From contig CAZYOF010000027.1 of NCBI GenBank assembly GCA_964648485.1, positions 1 through 34,370 of the forward strand: a stretch of 34,370 bases of DNA, given 5' to 3'. Position numbers and translations under genes: made by a program. Under the pieces are notes generated by a model that saw only the letters and a list, made by a program, of their open reading frames with translations, did no database searches and was not told where the DNA came from. This document shows, one piece after another, positions 24,235 to 31,592 of this stretch. This DNA is from DAIOEK01 sp964648485. Its GTDB lineage: Bacteria; Chloroflexota; Anaerolineae; Anaerolineales; Anaerolineaceae. Position 1 is the first letter of the stretch, and every line of letters begins with the position of its first letter.

Positions 24235-24797
24235 TCCAGTGACTTTTTTCCATAGAAAACAAGCAATGTATTGCTGTATTTCCGTTCATCAAACACTTCA
24301 AAATTAAATAAATCTAGCTCTTCGTATTCACGGGGATGGATCTGGACGATGATCCAGCCATCATCCACGAGCCAGGCTGGATTCTCATCCAGAATATGCA
24401 TGGCATCTTTCCACATTTCCTTATATTGGGGTGGGGCAACATAGATGTAATCATATTCCTGATCTGGTTTCCCGCGAAGCAACGTGAAAGCATCCCCTTT
24501 GATCACTTTAGCAAATTCACCCAGACGAGTATGAGCCAGGTTTTCATGAATTGTTTGAATCGCATTACGGTTATTATCTGAGAGTTTTGCAAACTTTGCT
24601 CCCCGGCTGAGCGCTTCCAGAGAAACTGAACCTGTACCGGCAAAGAGGTCCCAGATCTTGGATTCATAGATATCCACACCAATAATATTAAACAGCGCTT
24701 CTTTCACCATATCGGTAATGGGACGGGTGGAATCACCAGGAACATCCTTTAATTTCATTCCCCTGGCTTTTCCACTGATTATGCGTAATTCTCCCAT
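24219..24797 (-). CDS. rsmD: RsmD-like 16S rRNA (guanine-N2) methyltransferase with altered motif IV
   Basis: RsmD methylates G966 of 16S rRNA with S-adenosylmethionine. The protein has 192 residues. RIISGKARGMKLK (5-17) and RPITDMVKEALFNI (25-38) are typical of the family, and DLFAGTGSVSLEALSRGA (50-67) is the SAM-binding motif. Motif IV, usually DPPY, NPPY or similar, here reads APPQ (121-124, within YVAPPQYKEMW). That removes the usual Asp/Asn and the aromatic residue, so catalytic activity or base choice could differ, or this may be a lineage variant. It starts 11 bases after the UroD-family gene and is the last of eight minus-strand genes. Its end overlaps the convergent NUDIX gene by 16 bases. 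Confidence 0.9.
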   Translation of the reverse strand: MGELRIISGKARGMKLKDVPGDSTRPITDMVKEALFNIIGVDIYESKIWDLFAGTGSVSLEALSRGAKFAKLSDNNRNAIQTIHENLAHTRLGEFAKVIKGDAFTLLRGKPDQEYDYIYVAPPQYKEMWKDAMHILDENPAWLVDDGWIIVQIHPREYEELDLFNFEVFDERKYSNTLLVFYGKKSLDQEEK

Positions 24798-24808
24798 TTT
24801 TATTACCG

Positions 24809-25807
24809 TTATCCTTCCCTGGCAGTTTCTATTGCTGTATGAATATTGATTTCTGGGGTGGTGGTCATCAGGACACAGCCTGTACCGAGAATGAACCTCC
24901 TACCGCCACTCTGTTCAATTGCATCTTGTGCCTGTTGACGCACTAATCCGGGTGATCCCAACAACATGGTCGCATCCCGACTAAGTCCACCACAGACAGT
25001 TCCTGCAAATTTATTGATTCCATCCTGAATGGATACACCAGTTTCACGATCATGCCAGTTGAGGATTTGCGCCGGGTAATCACTGACTGCATCAAAGAAT
25101 ACCGAATCACCGTGAAGATGGATCACATTCAGCCAGTATGAATTGCATGATTCTAAAATGTGTAAATCATCAATTCGGGAACAGGTATTGAATTCTTCCA
25201 GGGTCAGAAAACGTGGTTGAGCATGCTGGATGGCATAAAAAATCCCATCCACATTTACCGTTTTTAGCTCTTCTATAAAGTCCAGAGTAGATTGAAGAAT
25301 AGTTTGCAATCCAATTTTCAGCAAATCGGGGTGGTTATGAAGGTGATTTAACATAACATCCTGCCCGGCTAAGTTTTTTGCCTGCGAAAGGGGATTGAAT
25401 ATTGTCTGGATGATTGGGGTTTCTGCTGGAAGATTCTTTCGTATCAGTTGAATTGATTCTAAAGTGGCTGTCAAAGTGCCTTTACGAGGATCTAGTGGTT
25501 GCAATTTGATCCAATCTTCGGGGGATTGAATAACCCGTCGGGAAAAATCGCGTGTGCCTTCCGGATTACCTTTCCATTCAGTTTCCACACCCCAATCTAC
25601 CAGGCAATAAGAGCTGGCAGGAGTTATTTTTACAAAATCAAATTCGAATCGCTGCTGAAATTCCACAGTTGAGCGGGCAAAATTATGCGGATCTTGATCT
25701 GCAACCGGAAAATGTCGCCAAAGTGCTACGGGTGGATGATCTGTCTCATCTCCAGACAGGCATTTCTCCAGCCGGGTTCGGTGGGTCATGTTTTTATCAA
25801 GTCTCAT
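24809..25807 (-). CDS. Uroporphyrinogen decarboxylase (URO-D) family protein
   Basis: A 332-residue protein with a URO-D-type barrel, the fold shared by HemE and corrinoid or methyl-transfer proteins. Visible segments are TRLEKCLSGDETDHPPVALWRHFP near the N-terminus (in pieces around 9-32), FDFVKITPASSY, NVIHLHGDS and a C-terminal RFILGTGCVLMTTTP. The HemE signature RQAGRY is absent, so it is probably not the haem enzyme. The frame is open 73 codons further upstream inside the ATPase gene, but that part lacks family resemblance. ATG 25807 lies seven bases after the ATPase stop, and ATG 25789 is an alternative. Neighbouring a ChlI-like ATPase hints at tetrapyrrole or corrinoid chemistry; this is inference. 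Confidence 0.82.
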   Translation of the reverse strand: MRLDKNMTHRTRLEKCLSGDETDHPPVALWRHFPVADQDPHNFARSTVEFQQRFEFDFVKITPASSYCLVDWGVETEWKGNPEGTRDFSRRVIQSPEDWIKLQPLDPRKGTLTATLESIQLIRKNLPAETPIIQTIFNPLSQAKNLAGQDVMLNHLHNHPDLLKIGLQTILQSTLDFIEELKTVNVDGIFYAIQHAQPRFLTLEEFNTCSRIDDLHILESCNSYWLNVIHLHGDSVFFDAVSDYPAQILNWHDRETGVSIQDGINKFAGTVCGGLSRDATMLLGSPGLVRQQAQDAIEQSGGRRFILGTGCVLMTTTPEINIHTAIETAREG

Positions 25808-25814
25808 GGTTTGC

Positions 25815-26999
25815 TCACTTAGTGGATTTCTCCAGGACCTTGGTAATTTCTTCTTCTTCTGATTTTTGCTGTGCGAAGTAGTCATCCATGAAACGAGACC
25901 GGCGCAATCGTAAAGCCATAGGCGCAATGGCTTGCACATCGGCTCGGGTGACTTCCTGACGGCCATCTGCAGCTGCATAGGCGCGCGCTGCTTCAAACAG
26001 GGTGATATCCGCCCGGAGAGAATCAATTTTCATTTCCTGGATTAGTGAAATACCGTACGATGAAACCTTTTCATCCAGGCTGGTATTTCGGCATAGATCA
26101 CGTGCTTTAAGTACTTCCTGTTGAATATGGACCGTTTCTCCCATAAATTCCATGCTCATACGGATGGGATTGCTTAAATACGCGTGTACCCGGTGATACG
26201 CTTCCAGACGTTGTTCAACCGTATCCAGACGTTGCACGATCACGCGCAGACCAAACCGGTCCATGATCTGAGGTCGTAAACGACCTTCTTCGGGATTCAT
26301 TGAACCAATCAGATTAAACCGTGACCGATAAGATGCTGAGACCAAACCTCTTCGTAGGGTAAACCTCCCCTGGGCAGATGCATCTAAAATTGCATCGGTA
26401 ATGTCATCGGGAAGAAGATTGACTTCATCAATATAGAGGATGTTCTGATCTGCCTGAGCCAGCAGCCCGCGTTTGATGTTGAAACGTTCCGATTTTCCAA
26501 TTCGGTCATCCAGACCTCCGACCACATCATCCAGCGTAGCGTTCAGCGGAATTTCAACCATGCGGACAATATCTTTTTTCGTGAGAGAAATTCCATGCGC
26601 ATATTTCTCTGCACATTCCGGGCAAACAGCATCCATCCCACCTGTTTCAATATCTTCAGGAAGGCATCCAAACACGCAAATGCTGCGCTCCACCATGGGT
26701 AATAAGGGCAGCAACGATCGGACCGCAGTGGTTTTACCGGTTCCCCGAGGACCCAATAGTAATACTCCACCCAATGATGGATTTATGAGTGATAGCAAAA
26801 GCGCCAGTTTCATCTCATACTGCCCGACAATTGCCTGAAAAGGGTACGGCAGTACATCATTACCGGCAGTTTCTCCGGTTTGTTGTAATGAATCACTAAT
26901 GCGAATATTCCGCCCGGATGCGGAATCTATGAGATCTTTCAGGCTGTTGATAGTCTGCAGACCCTGTTTTTGGGTTGTTTCATCACCACTGGAATCCAT
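25815..26999 (-). CDS. ChlI/BchI-like magnesium chelatase AAA+ ATPase
   Basis: A 394-residue AAA+ motor of the chelatase class. Residues 51-60 (PYPFQAIVGQ) open the domain. Walker A is GPRGTGKTT (83-91), Walker B is ILYIDEVN (187-194), sensor 1 lies in GSMNPEEG (232-239) followed by RPQIMDRFGL. An insert between Walker A and B carries four cysteines (Cys108, Cys112, Cys126, Cys129) that could bind metal; similar Cys-containing inserts occur in some non-phototroph ChlI-like proteins as I recall. The N-terminal 45 residues are extra. In chelatases this subunit works with a VWA subunit (ChlD) and a large subunit (ChlH/CobN), neither of which is in the window. The role may be metal insertion or an unrelated remodelling job. 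It lies four bases after the preceding small gene. Confidence 0.9.
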   Translation of the reverse strand: MDSSGDETTQKQGLQTINSLKDLIDSASGRNIRISDSLQQTGETAGNDVLPYPFQAIVGQYEMKLALLLSLINPSLGGVLLLGPRGTGKTTAVRSLLPLLPMVERSICVFGCLPEDIETGGMDAVCPECAEKYAHGISLTKKDIVRMVEIPLNATLDDVVGGLDDRIGKSERFNIKRGLLAQADQNILYIDEVNLLPDDITDAILDASAQGRFTLRRGLVSASYRSRFNLIGSMNPEEGRLRPQIMDRFGLRVIVQRLDTVEQRLEAYHRVHAYLSNPIRMSMEFMGETVHIQQEVLKARDLCRNTSLDEKVSSYGISLIQEMKIDSLRADITLFEAARAYAAADGRQEVTRADVQAIAPMALRLRRSRFMDDYFAQQKSEEEEITKVLEKSTK

Positions 27000-27003
27000 T
27001 GGA

Positions 27004-27381
27004 TCAATCCATATCTTGTTTTAAGGTTCCGCTATCCATAGTATGCAGCAATTCGGGTTCTTCATACAAGACATCAATCGTATCAAATGCCAGTTCAGGC
27101 ATGAGAGGAGCCAGAGGAACTGTGGCAGGTGGATATATTTTTTGAGGGATGAGAGGTGGGGATTTTCGCGGATGGTCAAAATCATCTGCACGACGGCGTA
27201 AAATGCGGGGCGGATTGCCCAATCTGCCAACAAAAATTCCCAATACTGAGTAAACTTCACGATCGGGGGTTACCCAGCCGATCCATTCACCGGATGGATT
27301 ATAGATATACGGATAGACGAGGAAAGCGCCAACGTCTCCTCTGGAAGTATAGATTGGTATCGGGCGGATGACTTTTTCCAT
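27004..27381 (-). CDS. Small conserved-looking protein, possibly 4-fold beta-flower-like
   Basis: A 125-residue soluble protein of unknown function. The first 65 residues show repeated short beta-type units with aromatic and glycine positions, as in IYNPSGEWIGWV and REVYSVLGIFVGRL. This recalls the small 4-fold beta-flower proteins; the resemblance is weak and untested. The rest is proline-rich (PPLIPQKIYPPATVPLAPLMPE) and ends acidic. It sits between gtrA-like and ChlI-like genes with gaps of 18 and four bases, so it is part of the operon. GGGGAT precedes the ATG closely. Confidence 0.7.
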   Translation of the reverse strand: MEKVIRPIPIYTSRGDVGAFLVYPYIYNPSGEWIGWVTPDREVYSVLGIFVGRLGNPPRILRRRADDFDHPRKSPPLIPQKIYPPATVPLAPLMPELAFDTIDVLYEEPELLHTMDSGTLKQDMD

Positions 27382-27399
27382 ATCCCCTGCTTTGTAGGC

Positions 27400-27852
27400 T
27401 TATTTTACATCAGCATAGGTCCAAAAGCGATTCGCGAAGAAATTCCAGAGCATCACAAGCAAAATCACTATCGCCAAGGAGATATTATGACCAATGAAAG
27501 TTGCAGAAAAAGGAAGTGAATAAGGCACTGTATCGAGAAAATCGATCAGATAGTGTTCCAGCAAGGCGAAAGTGGGGGTGCGGATGATTAAACCGATCAC
27601 GCTGATTACCACAAACTGGACAGCCTGATGCATTACAGGTTTACTGCGTGAATCGGGATATGTCCAGAAGCGGTTACCCACAAAATTGTTTCCCACTGCC
27701 AGGATAAATGAAATGATGGATGCGTGTAATGCACGCATCCCAGCCAGGTTTACCAGCAGATTGAATACTCCAAAATCAATCACTGCTCCAATGGTTCCAA
27801 CAATGGCAAAGCGGAAAAATCGGTTTCTCTCTTTGGTGTCAGTTAAGATCAT
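27400..27852 (-). CDS. GtrA family membrane protein
   Basis: A 150-residue protein with four membrane helices. RFAIVGTIGAVIDFGVFNLL begins the first; NNFVGNRFWTY and WNFFANRFWTY are the two copies of the GtrA-type N-x-x-x-x-x-R-F-W-T motif. GtrA proteins are thought to flip polyprenyl-phosphate-linked sugars across the membrane, supplying donors to GT-C enzymes, so this protein may serve the glycosyltransferases of this window. The frame is open for 25 codons upstream inside the previous gene, but the ATG at 27852 overlaps the stop of the epimerase gene as ATGA and fits the family's N-terminus, giving translational coupling. Confidence 0.9.
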   Translation of the reverse strand: MILTDTKERNRFFRFAIVGTIGAVIDFGVFNLLVNLAGMRALHASIISFILAVGNNFVGNRFWTYPDSRSKPVMHQAVQFVVISVIGLIIRTPTFALLEHYLIDFLDTVPYSLPFSATFIGHNISLAIVILLVMLWNFFANRFWTYADVK

Positions 27853-28808
27853 GCCATTCCAAGCGCCTTCTTGAAATAAGGAATGGTTTTCCGGATGCCC
27901 TGTTCCAGGGTATGCCTGGGTTCCCAACCGAGGATTGTTTTAGCTCTGGTGATTTCAGGTTGACGGCGTTGTGGATCATCACCCAAACGTTTGTCTGCCA
28001 GGGTAGTGATGCCAGCTTCGTTCTCGGTGAGTTGATTAATTACATCAGCAAATTTGCGGATGGAAGTTTCTTCAGGATTACCGATGTTCACCGGCATGTG
28101 TTCGTCTGACATCAATAGCCGGTAAATGCCATCCACCAGATCATCAACATAGCAGAAGGAGCGGGTCTGATTGCCATCTCCATAGATGGTAAGGGGTTCA
28201 TTTTTCAGAGCCTGAATAAGAAAATTCGGGACTACACGGCCATCATCCAGGCGCATTCTGGGACCGTAAGTATTAAATATCCGCACTATGCGCGTATCCA
28301 AATTATGATAACGGTGATAAGCCATCGTCAGAGCTTCTGCAAAGCGTTTGGCTTCATCATACACTGAACGTGATCCAATCGGGTCAGCATAACCCCAATA
28401 TGTTTCCACCTGAGGGTGAACCTGCGGATCACCGTAGATCTCACTGGTAGAGGCGAGAAGGAAACGGGCATTATTTGCGCGGGCAACACCCAGAGAGTTG
28501 TGTGTACCCAAGGCACCGGCTTTCATAGTTTGAATGGGCAAGTTAGGATATCCATAGGGTGAGGCGGGGTTGGGGCTCGCGGGTGACGCAAAATGCATCA
28601 CCGCATCCACTTTACCGGGTACGAAAATAAAATTGGCAACATCATGCCTGAAAAATTCGAAATTTGGGTTGCCGGTTAAATGTGCAATGTTTTCTGCACT
28701 ACCGGTAACAAAATTATCCATGCCAACGACCTGATGCCCTTCGGCAATCAGGCGATCGCACAAATGTGAACCTAAAAAGCCTGCCGCACCCGTAATCAAT
28801 ACTCTCAT
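27849..28808 (-). CDS. UDP-glucuronate decarboxylase-like SDR (UXS type)
   Basis: An extended short-chain dehydrogenase of 319 residues that probably converts UDP-glucuronate to UDP-xylose using bound NAD. ITGAAGFLGSHLCDRL (5-20) is the Rossmann loop with GxxGxxG. FASPASPNP, ARFLLASTSEIYGDP and the catalytic pair in YDEAKR follow, then RIFNTYGPRM, DGRVVPNF and YGDGNQTRSFCYVDDLVDG. This succession matches UXS enzymes better than GalE or RmlB. The ribosome site AGGGAG stands nine bases before the ATG. It follows the G5 lipoprotein gene by 17 bases and overlaps the GtrA-like gene. The likely product is a nucleotide-sugar donor for envelope glycans. Confidence 0.9.
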   Translation of the reverse strand: MRVLITGAAGFLGSHLCDRLIAEGHQVVGMDNFVTGSAENIAHLTGNPNFEFFRHDVANFIFVPGKVDAVMHFASPASPNPASPYGYPNLPIQTMKAGALGTHNSLGVARANNARFLLASTSEIYGDPQVHPQVETYWGYADPIGSRSVYDEAKRFAEALTMAYHRYHNLDTRIVRIFNTYGPRMRLDDGRVVPNFLIQALKNEPLTIYGDGNQTRSFCYVDDLVDGIYRLLMSDEHMPVNIGNPEETSIRKFADVINQLTENEAGITTLADKRLGDDPQRRQPEITRAKTILGWEPRHTLEQGIRKTIPYFKKALGMA

Positions 28809-28825
28809 AGGATCTCCCTTATTTT

Positions 28826-30397
28826 TTATTTCCAGCTGATCCGGTTAACCAGACCGCTGCCAGTAACCTGGTATCGCGTTCCAGATTCTACATCCAAAAC
28901 CCAAAGATTGCCTTCATAAATTGCCGAAATCATGACACCTTGCTGGAAATCTGGTGACCATTGAATGGTTTGAGGCGCCAATCCGGGCGTGCCTTCTTCG
29001 GGGAGGAGGATTTTTTGATTGGATCCATCCTGATCCATCACCAGCAGCCGGTAACGACTGTTATCGCTCTGTTCGGGGAAAATAGCCTGTAGCGCAGCCA
29101 CATAAAAACTGCCATCATCTAATTTTGGAGAAGTGACAGGATTGGCGAACATTCCATTATTGTTGCGCATAGTCACAAAGTAGCTATCGTCATCCAATGG
29201 CTTTCCGATCAGATCGAATACCGTTGAACTTTCTGGTTTCGTTGGGTTGCCTTCTTCATTGTGAATTGTCGTGTAAAAAAACTTACCATCCGGGCTCCAT
29301 GCGATTCCGGGCACCCATGCCCAATCAGATCTTGTCTCGTAAGGGATAATGGACATCTGGGTGTTGTATGAACCGGTTTTTAAATTAATGGTGCCAATTT
29401 CGTCTGGGCGTGCGTAAGCCAACCGGTTTCCATCTGGAGACCAGTAGAACATGACACCCCACCAGCCATAAATACCACCAGAATTCGCGTCCATGACTTT
29501 TATCTGCGAACCCGTAGAACCGGATGCAGAAAATTTGCGGTAGAAAAGATCGTTGTTTGCCTGCCATCCGGGAGCAGAATCTCTCGGTTCGACCGTAGAG
29601 TATGCAACAGTCTGTGGCGAATTGGGCACAAAATCGGCAAAGTGGATAATATTCTTGACACCCAGATCAATAGGATCTGCATTGTCACGATTCACCCTCA
29701 GAACCCACAAAGTGTTAATGATCCCTTGGGTGGTATCACCCTTGCGTGTAAATAAGAGCCATTCACGGTCCTGTGATAGGGTAAATATCCGTCCGTCCAG
29801 ATCTCCTGTTGTGATGAGGGGCTTACGATTTGCGGTAGAGCCATCTATCAGCCAGGCATTCCCTCCGTCAAGATATGCAATAACGCCTGTAACACTAACC
29901 GGAATAAATGGTGCCTGGACACCGACCATTGAAATCTCAGGTACGGCTTCTTTGATGATTGTGGATTTAAATTCGAGGTTGGATACCTCCACCTCATCTT
30001 CATAAACAATACGATAAGTTACACTGCGTTCACCGTTGCTACCCGGTTGAAGCAGCCGGGTTTCACCTTCGGGCAGGCTCTCATTTTTGATAACCCGCTG
30101 TTCAAAAGGTACAACCTCTACTCTCTCAACAAATTCCTCTCGTATCCGAACCACTTTGATTTTGTCATTCAAGGCAACAATCGTTGTAGGGGGAGGAGAA
30201 ACCTGATCGAGCGGACCAAGTACCACACCGGCATTGGTCAGTGCATTTTGCACGGTTGAATTGGCAGGCAGGTTGACCTCCAATTCCTTTCCATCAACAG
30301 CAATATTGACGGTGATTCCCGGTACTGAGGTTGCGCTCAATCCCTGGCAGGCGGTGAGAAAGATCAAGAGGAGGAGGTAAACCCAGTTTCTTTTCAT
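28826..30397 (-). CDS. Lipoprotein with DUF348-like and G5 domains and a TolB-like propeller
   Basis: An exported lipoprotein of 523 residues. The signal has basic residues at 2-3, a hydrophobic core and the lipobox LTAC with Cys17. Residues 27-85 resemble a DUF348 repeat (TVQNALTNAGVVLGPLDQV). Residues 90-165 resemble a G5 domain, with VEVVPFEQRVIKNESLPEG and a following GERSVTYRIVYEDEVEV. From about 170 to the end, WSPDGNRLAYAR, AWSPDGKFFY and QWSPDFQQGV mark TolB/WD40-like propeller blades. G5 domains occur in surface proteins acting on cell-wall polymers, so a role at the envelope is likely. It follows another small lipoprotein by 12 bases. The domain order G5 then propeller is unusual. 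Confidence 0.85.
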   Translation of the reverse strand: MKRNWVYLLLLIFLTACQGLSATSVPGITVNIAVDGKELEVNLPANSTVQNALTNAGVVLGPLDQVSPPPTTIVALNDKIKVVRIREEFVERVEVVPFEQRVIKNESLPEGETRLLQPGSNGERSVTYRIVYEDEVEVSNLEFKSTIIKEAVPEISMVGVQAPFIPVSVTGVIAYLDGGNAWLIDGSTANRKPLITTGDLDGRIFTLSQDREWLLFTRKGDTTQGIINTLWVLRVNRDNADPIDLGVKNIIHFADFVPNSPQTVAYSTVEPRDSAPGWQANNDLFYRKFSASGSTGSQIKVMDANSGGIYGWWGVMFYWSPDGNRLAYARPDEIGTINLKTGSYNTQMSIIPYETRSDWAWVPGIAWSPDGKFFYTTIHNEEGNPTKPESSTVFDLIGKPLDDDSYFVTMRNNNGMFANPVTSPKLDDGSFYVAALQAIFPEQSDNSRYRLLVMDQDGSNQKILLPEEGTPGLAPQTIQWSPDFQQGVMISAIYEGNLWVLDVESGTRYQVTGSGLVNRISWK

Positions 30398-30409
30398 ACC
30401 TGTTTGAGG

Positions 30410-30982
30410 TTAATTTGTAGATTCGATGGTCATTTTGCCATCATCAATTGTGATAGATTTTATAGTCCGACCGCCCATCTGCTCTACGATGGAATTGCTG
30501 ATTGATTGGTTAACCAGGGTGGAGAACTGATTTTTCATGCTCTGTGGCAGATTCATACCGCCGACCTTCATCTCCTCCACGTTAATTACTGGAATGCCTG
30601 CTCCATCTACTGTCACAGAAAACCTCAGATCTACTTCTCCAGAAATGATACCGCTCTGAATGGTGGCTGTGATCTGGCAGACCCCGTCATCCAGTTTCAC
30701 AGATGGATTGGTGAGCTGGTACTCACTATTTGAATTCTGAAAATCCTGCATCCAACTAAGCATATCTGATTCAGAAAAGCTGATCAGAATGCTGTCTGTA
30801 CTGATGATAATGGTGGGTTCTGCGGATACAGTGTCAGGCACAACCACTTCTATTTCAGGTGTGCTGGTAGGGATGTTTTTAGCCATACCTGGAAAGCGTG
30901 AAGTGAGATTGCAGCTCATCATCAGCAAGAAGCTAATGATTGATATAATGGTTATTTGAATAGATTTTTTCAAGACATTCAT
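30410..30982 (-). CDS. Small lipoprotein of unknown function
   Basis: A 190-residue protein with the signal MNVLKKSIQ, a hydrophobic core and a lipobox-like MMSC with Cys24. The mature part is Thr/Ser/Pro-rich at first. It then reads like a globular beta/alpha domain with the pair GGMNLPQSMKNQF and MTIESTN at the end. I do not recognise a family. The start at 30982 is chosen because TTAGG stands before it and the signal peptide begins there; the frame stays open further upstream inside the divergent scpB gene without coding character. It is the first gene of a leftward operon with the G5 lipoprotein. Confidence 0.78.
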   Translation of the reverse strand: MNVLKKSIQITIISIISFLLMMSCNLTSRFPGMAKNIPTSTPEIEVVVPDTVSAEPTIIISTDSILISFSESDMLSWMQDFQNSNSEYQLTNPSVKLDDGVCQITATIQSGIISGEVDLRFSVTVDGAGIPVINVEEMKVGGMNLPQSMKNQFSTLVNQSISNSIVEQMGGRTIKSITIDDGKMTIESTN

Positions 30983-31017
30983 CCTAACTATAAGTTTTTT
31001 ACTCGGGTAATTATAGC
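30983..31017. promoter_or_regulatory. Divergent promoter region between lipoprotein gene and scpB
   Basis: On the minus strand a perfect TATAAT (31015-31010) lies 27 bases before the lipoprotein start. On the plus strand TATAAG (30989-30994) could serve scpB at 31018. No good -35 boxes are seen for either. The two promoters would overlap, so one may interfere with the other. ScpB has no visible ribosome site. Confidence 0.4.
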
Positions 31018-31590
31018 ATGACAGAATCAATACCATCTTCAGAAACACCCTCTCTTGATGCACTCGTGGAAGCTTTATTATTTGTTGCTCCCGGACCAGT
31101 AACACTGGCACAAATCGCTGCCGGTTCAGAGGTGAGCATTGAACAAATTGAAGCAGGATTGAAAGCGCTGCGAGAACGATACAACCAGGGGGGAGGTTTG
31201 GCAATTCAGGAGCATCGCGGAAAATTTCAGTTGACGACCCGTCCAGTGTTTGGATCTGTTATCGAGAAATTTCTGGGTTTACAAGCTACTTCCCGCTTAA
31301 GCCGGGCGGCGCTTGAAACACTGGCGATTGTTGCTTACAAACAACCAGTAACCCGTCCTAAATTGGATGAAATTCGCGGAGTGAACAGCGATGGCGTGAT
31401 CAAGAGTTTACTGAGCAAAGGTCTGATTGAAGAAACCGGCAGGGCAGAAGGTCCAGGGAGACCCATCATTTACGCGACTACCGCTGATTTTCTGCAATAT
31501 TTTGGTTTTTCATCCCTGGATGAACTCCCGCCTCTGGATGTGGGTGAAGAACAGGCGGAAGAAATCCGCGAGAAAGTGTTTAAGGACTGA
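31018..31590 (+). CDS. scpB: Segregation and condensation protein B
   Basis: ScpB joins ScpA and SMC in the condensin complex that organises and separates chromosomes. The protein has 190 residues with two winged-helix domains. The family segments LSRAALETLAIVAYKQPVTR and SDGVIKSLLSKGLI lie at about 94-113 and 123-137, followed by GRPIIYATT and FLQYFG. The scpA gene usually found upstream is missing here; the upstream neighbour is a divergent lipoprotein gene. The ATG at 31018 is the first in the frame and has no clear ribosome site. rluB begins two bases after the stop, a common arrangement. Confidence 0.95.
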   Translation: MTESIPSSETPSLDALVEALLFVAPGPVTLAQIAAGSEVSIEQIEAGLKALRERYNQGGGLAIQEHRGKFQLTTRPVFGSVIEKFLGLQATSRLSRAALETLAIVAYKQPVTRPKLDEIRGVNSDGVIKSLLSKGLIEETGRAEGPGRPIIYATTADFLQYFGFSSLDELPPLDVGEEQAEEIREKVFKD

Positions 31591-31592
31591 GT

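Noticed and set aside
24809..25807. Annotation as haem-pathway HemE
   Set aside because: The HemE signature RQAGRY and its surroundings are missing although the fold family is recognisable.
25808..26026. Upstream extension of the URO-D-family frame by 73 codons
   Set aside because: It overlaps the ATPase gene in another frame and lacks family sequence; the start at 25807 lies just after the ATPase stop.
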